Shown here one piece after another: positions 6,212 through 6,519 of a stretch of 6,519 nt of DNA. Origin of the DNA: JBEIUL01 sp044356865 (lineage in GTDB: Bacteria > Planctomycetota > Phycisphaerae > Phycisphaerales > SM1A02); the NCBI GenBank assembly GCA_044356865.1, contig JBIKVN010000191.1, positions 1 through 6,519 on the forward strand, written 5' to 3'. The position numbers were made by a program, and so were the translations under genes. Within the stretch, counting starts at the first letter, position 1. The number at the start of each line of letters is the position of its first letter. Below the pieces are notes generated by a model. That model saw only the letters and a program-made list of their open reading frames with translations, was not told the origin of the DNA and searched no databases.

Positions 6212-6519
6212 ATGTCCGACGGAGAGCTCACCAGTCCCGACGACCGTGCCGCGATGGACCATGTCCGCGGGATCCTCCGCTTCATCGGCGAGGACCCCGC
6301 CCGCGAGGGCCTGATCGACACGCCGAAGCGGGTGGTGAAGGCCTGGAAGGAGCACTTCTGGGGCTACGGCCACGATCCCGCCGAGCCGCTCAAGCGCACC
6401 TTCAGCGAGGTCGAGGGCTACGACGAGCTCGTGCTGCTGCAGGACATCGAGATCCAGAGCCACTGCGAGCACCACATGGTGCCGTTCGTCGGCCGCGCCC
6501 ATGTCGGCTACATCCCGCG
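6212..6519 (+). CDS. folE: GTP cyclohydrolase I, N-terminal part (3' end off the window)
   Basis: The frame is open from ATG 6212 to the window edge: 102 complete codons of an enzyme usually about 190-220 residues long. Seen: an N-terminal helix region with GEDPAREGLIDTPKRV (about 26-41), the standard family block; YDELVLLQDIEIQSHCEHH, where C85 and H88 match two of the three zinc ligands and H87 the catalytic His of E. coli FolE; and VPFVGRAHVGYIP before the edge. The third zinc ligand, a Cys, would lie beyond the window. Reaction: GTP + water to 7,8-dihydroneopterin triphosphate + formate, the first step of tetrahydrofolate (and other pterin) synthesis, in the cytoplasm as a toroidal oligomer. 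ATG 6212 is preferred over the ATG at 6201, which is out of frame. The gene follows the S9 peptidase by 20 bases on the same strand but appears to have its own -10. Confidence 0.95.
   Translation, partial: MSDGELTSPDDRAAMDHVRGILRFIGEDPAREGLIDTPKRVVKAWKEHFWGYGHDPAEPLKRTFSEVEGYDELVLLQDIEIQSHCEHHMVPFVGRAHVGYIP

Overview
This is an ordinary-looking stretch of a GC-rich bacterial chromosome (roughly 70% G+C by eye, codons overwhelmingly ending in G or C). It is tightly packed: six protein genes, no RNA genes, no mobile elements, no CRISPR and no gap longer than 65 bases. The gene mix (Gfo/Idh/MocA oxidoreductase, ROK sugar kinase, S9C peptidase) and the promoter style described below would fit a free-living planctomycete of the Phycisphaerae type. 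That placement is a guess from style and not a sequence match. Several other GC-rich phyla remain possible.

Layout. (1) 1-821, minus: the N-terminal 274 codons of a Gfo/Idh/MocA-family dehydrogenase, cut off by the left edge. (2) 887-2188, plus: a DadA-like FAD-dependent D-amino-acid dehydrogenase, divergent from gene 1 across a 65-base promoter region. (3) 2190-3092, minus: a ROK-family sugar kinase closest in motifs to fructokinase Mak, convergent with gene 2 with only one base between the stops. (4) 3089-4051, minus: a formimidoylglutamase (HutG)-like member of the arginase superfamily. It lies upstream of gene 3 in the same operon and is joined to it by a GTGA stop/start overlap. (5) 4095-6191, plus: a cytoplasmic S9C acylaminoacyl-peptidase-like serine peptidase, divergent from gene 4 across 43 bases. 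(6) 6212-6519, plus: the N-terminal 102 codons of GTP cyclohydrolase I (folE), cut off by the right edge.

The genes do not form one obvious pathway. A loose theme is salvage of amino acids and peptides: the peptidase removes blocked N-terminal residues, HutG makes glutamate from formiminoglutamate, and the DadA-like enzyme deaminates D-amino acids. A sugar kinase and a folate/pterin gene are added. I found no convincing undescribed system.

The most interesting signal is in the promoters. Four of the six starts (genes 2, 4, 5 and 6) lack a Shine-Dalgarno sequence and instead have GCCG-N-TANNNT ending 6-9 bases before the ATG. This is the spacing expected if transcription starts at or next to the start codon (leaderless mRNA). 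Gene 1 has a real GGAGGA and a similar -10 motif placed further upstream. Gene 3 is internal to an operon. Each leaderless-type promoter also carries a perfect inverted repeat overlapping the -10 or the start codon.
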